Both the position numbers and the translations under genes were made by a program. Under the pieces are notes generated by a model. It was not told the DNA's origin. It was given only the letters and a program-made list of their open reading frames with translations, and made no database searches. From Planctomycetaceae bacterium (GTDB lineage Bacteria > Planctomycetota > Planctomycetia > Pirellulales > UBA1268), in the NCBI GenBank assembly GCA_009691925.1, contig SIAG01000252.1, positions 1 through 6,213 on the forward strand: a stretch of DNA of 6,213 nucleotides, written 5' to 3'. This document shows, in pieces, positions 5,655 to 6,213 of this stretch. How positions within the stretch are numbered: the first letter of the stretch is position 1; each line of letters begins with the position of its first letter.

Positions 5655-6213
5655 TTACCCCGGCATCTGGAACGAGACCCACTCGGAGGTGGCGCTCCCC
5701 TGGCTGTGTTCGGCGCGGACGGCCACACGGATCGTCGATCCTGGAGCGAGACCGGCGATCCGCGTCGTCGTCGTCGGTGCCGTCACTCCCGCCACCTTCC
5801 GGGCCGCACGGCCTGCCCACAGAAATACCGAGTACGTCTTCGCCCCTCCCACTCCCTGCCACGACAGATCGATCGTCGTCGCCGACACGACCTTGATCGT
5901 GATCCCCGTCGGCGTCGTGGCACCCGCGGCGAGCGTCGCTTGCGCCGTCGCGGCGGCGCTGCCGGCGCTGTTCCAGGCCTCGAGCCGCCAGGTGTGCGTC
6001 GACCGGGGCGAGAGTCCCGCGAGCGTCGCTGACGTCGTGGCGGCATCGTAGCTGGCGATCAGCGTCACCGTGCCGCCGGTCGTCTCCGAGAGCCGATAGC
6101 CACTCGCCCCCGACACGGCGCCCCAGGTCAATGTCGCCGTCGACGAGGTGACGGCGACGGTGAGGCTCGTCGGCGCGGCCGGGGCCTTGGGCGCGGCCGG
6201 GGCACTGGGGCCG
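5655..6213 (-). CDS. C-terminal part of a protein with two fibronectin type III domains, 5' end outside window
   Basis: The frame enters from the right edge (186 codons visible) and ends with TAA at 5657-5655. It starts with an Ala/Pro linker, GPSAPAAPKAPAAP. A first fibronectin type III-like domain follows (about residues 14-97 of the visible part) with TATLTWGAVSGASGYRL and LSPRSTHTWRLEAWNSAG. The second domain (about 100-185) has TTIDLSWQGVGGAKTYSVF and LAPGSTIRVAVRAEHSQG. The conserved early Trp, the central Tyr and the L.PGS..R-V.A pattern are the usual landmarks of the fold. The protein ends directly after the second domain with SFQMPG. Such repeats usually act as spacers or binding modules in extracellular proteins, so export is likely but the signal peptide is not in view. 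A TTG at 6131 could be mistaken for a start, but the first domain begins upstream of it. The linker is coded by an 18-bp direct repeat (6173-6185 and 6191-6203), in frame. Confidence 0.85.
   Translation of the reverse strand, partial: GPSAPAAPKAPAAPTSLTVAVTSSTATLTWGAVSGASGYRLSETTGGTVTLIASYDAATTSATLAGLSPRSTHTWRLEAWNSAGSAAATAQATLAAGATTPTGITIKVVSATTIDLSWQGVGGAKTYSVFLWAGRAARKVAGVTAPTTTTRIAGLAPGSTIRVAVRAEHSQGSATSEWVSFQMPG

Noticed and set aside
5170..5862. Minus-strand frame of 230 residues spanning the lysine-rich gene and the hairpin
   Set aside because: It overlaps the well supported fibronectin type III gene in another frame and shows only Arg/Pro/Ser-rich shadow composition.
6129..6131. TTG as the start of the fibronectin type III protein
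   Set aside because: The frame continues upstream to the window edge, and the first beta strand of the domain plus an Ala/Pro linker lie before this codon.
1..6213. Mobile element, defence or toxin-antitoxin system
   Set aside because: No transposase, integrase, terminal inverted repeats with target duplications, nuclease, or toxin-like gene pair can be seen. The short unknown genes are not arranged as a tandem pair.

Overview
The window is GC-rich bacterial DNA and very probably comes from a planctomycete. The strongest evidence is a secreted DUF1549/DUF1553 protein, a family greatly expanded in Planctomycetes. It is followed 40 bp downstream by the start of a second exported protein that resembles the planctomycetal PPC-domain proteins often found beside that family. 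A cysteine-paired zinc-ribbon-like N-terminus on a hypothetical protein and GTG starts fit the same picture. No rRNA, tRNA, transposase, phage gene or CRISPR array is visible. The high third-position GC produces many long shadow frames, which were left out.

Layout. Positions 1-2777 hold a minus-strand pair: DUF1549/DUF1553 protein (459-2777), then the exported PPC-like protein (418 to beyond base 1), probably one operon for surface or periplasmic functions. Positions 2778-3167 form a divergent intergenic region. It holds five perfect 17-bp tandem repeats (2876-2960), a possible promoter, and a leader rich in short inverted repeats. The last of these includes the GTG start codon of the next gene. 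Positions 3168-3794 (+) encode a hypothetical protein with a CxC-x16-CxC N-terminus. Its stop is followed by a second, unrelated 17-bp tandem array (3803-3853).

Positions 4102-4776 (+) encode a single-pore-domain potassium-channel-like membrane protein. It converges on, and shares its stop tetranucleotide CTAG with, a minus-strand hypothetical gene (4773-5150). Positions 5421-5507 (+) encode a 28-residue, extremely lysine-rich peptide with a strong ribosome binding site. A 14-bp hairpin at 5597-5629 separates it from a converging minus-strand gene (5655 to beyond 6213) that encodes the C-terminal end of a protein with two fibronectin type III domains.

Apart from the DUF1549/PPC pair, nothing shows that these genes work together; they look like neighbouring independent transcription units. 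I do not see a complete new defence or mobile system. The items most worth following are the two arrays of identical 17-bp period, the start-codon-sequestering leader, and the tiny lysine-rich gene.
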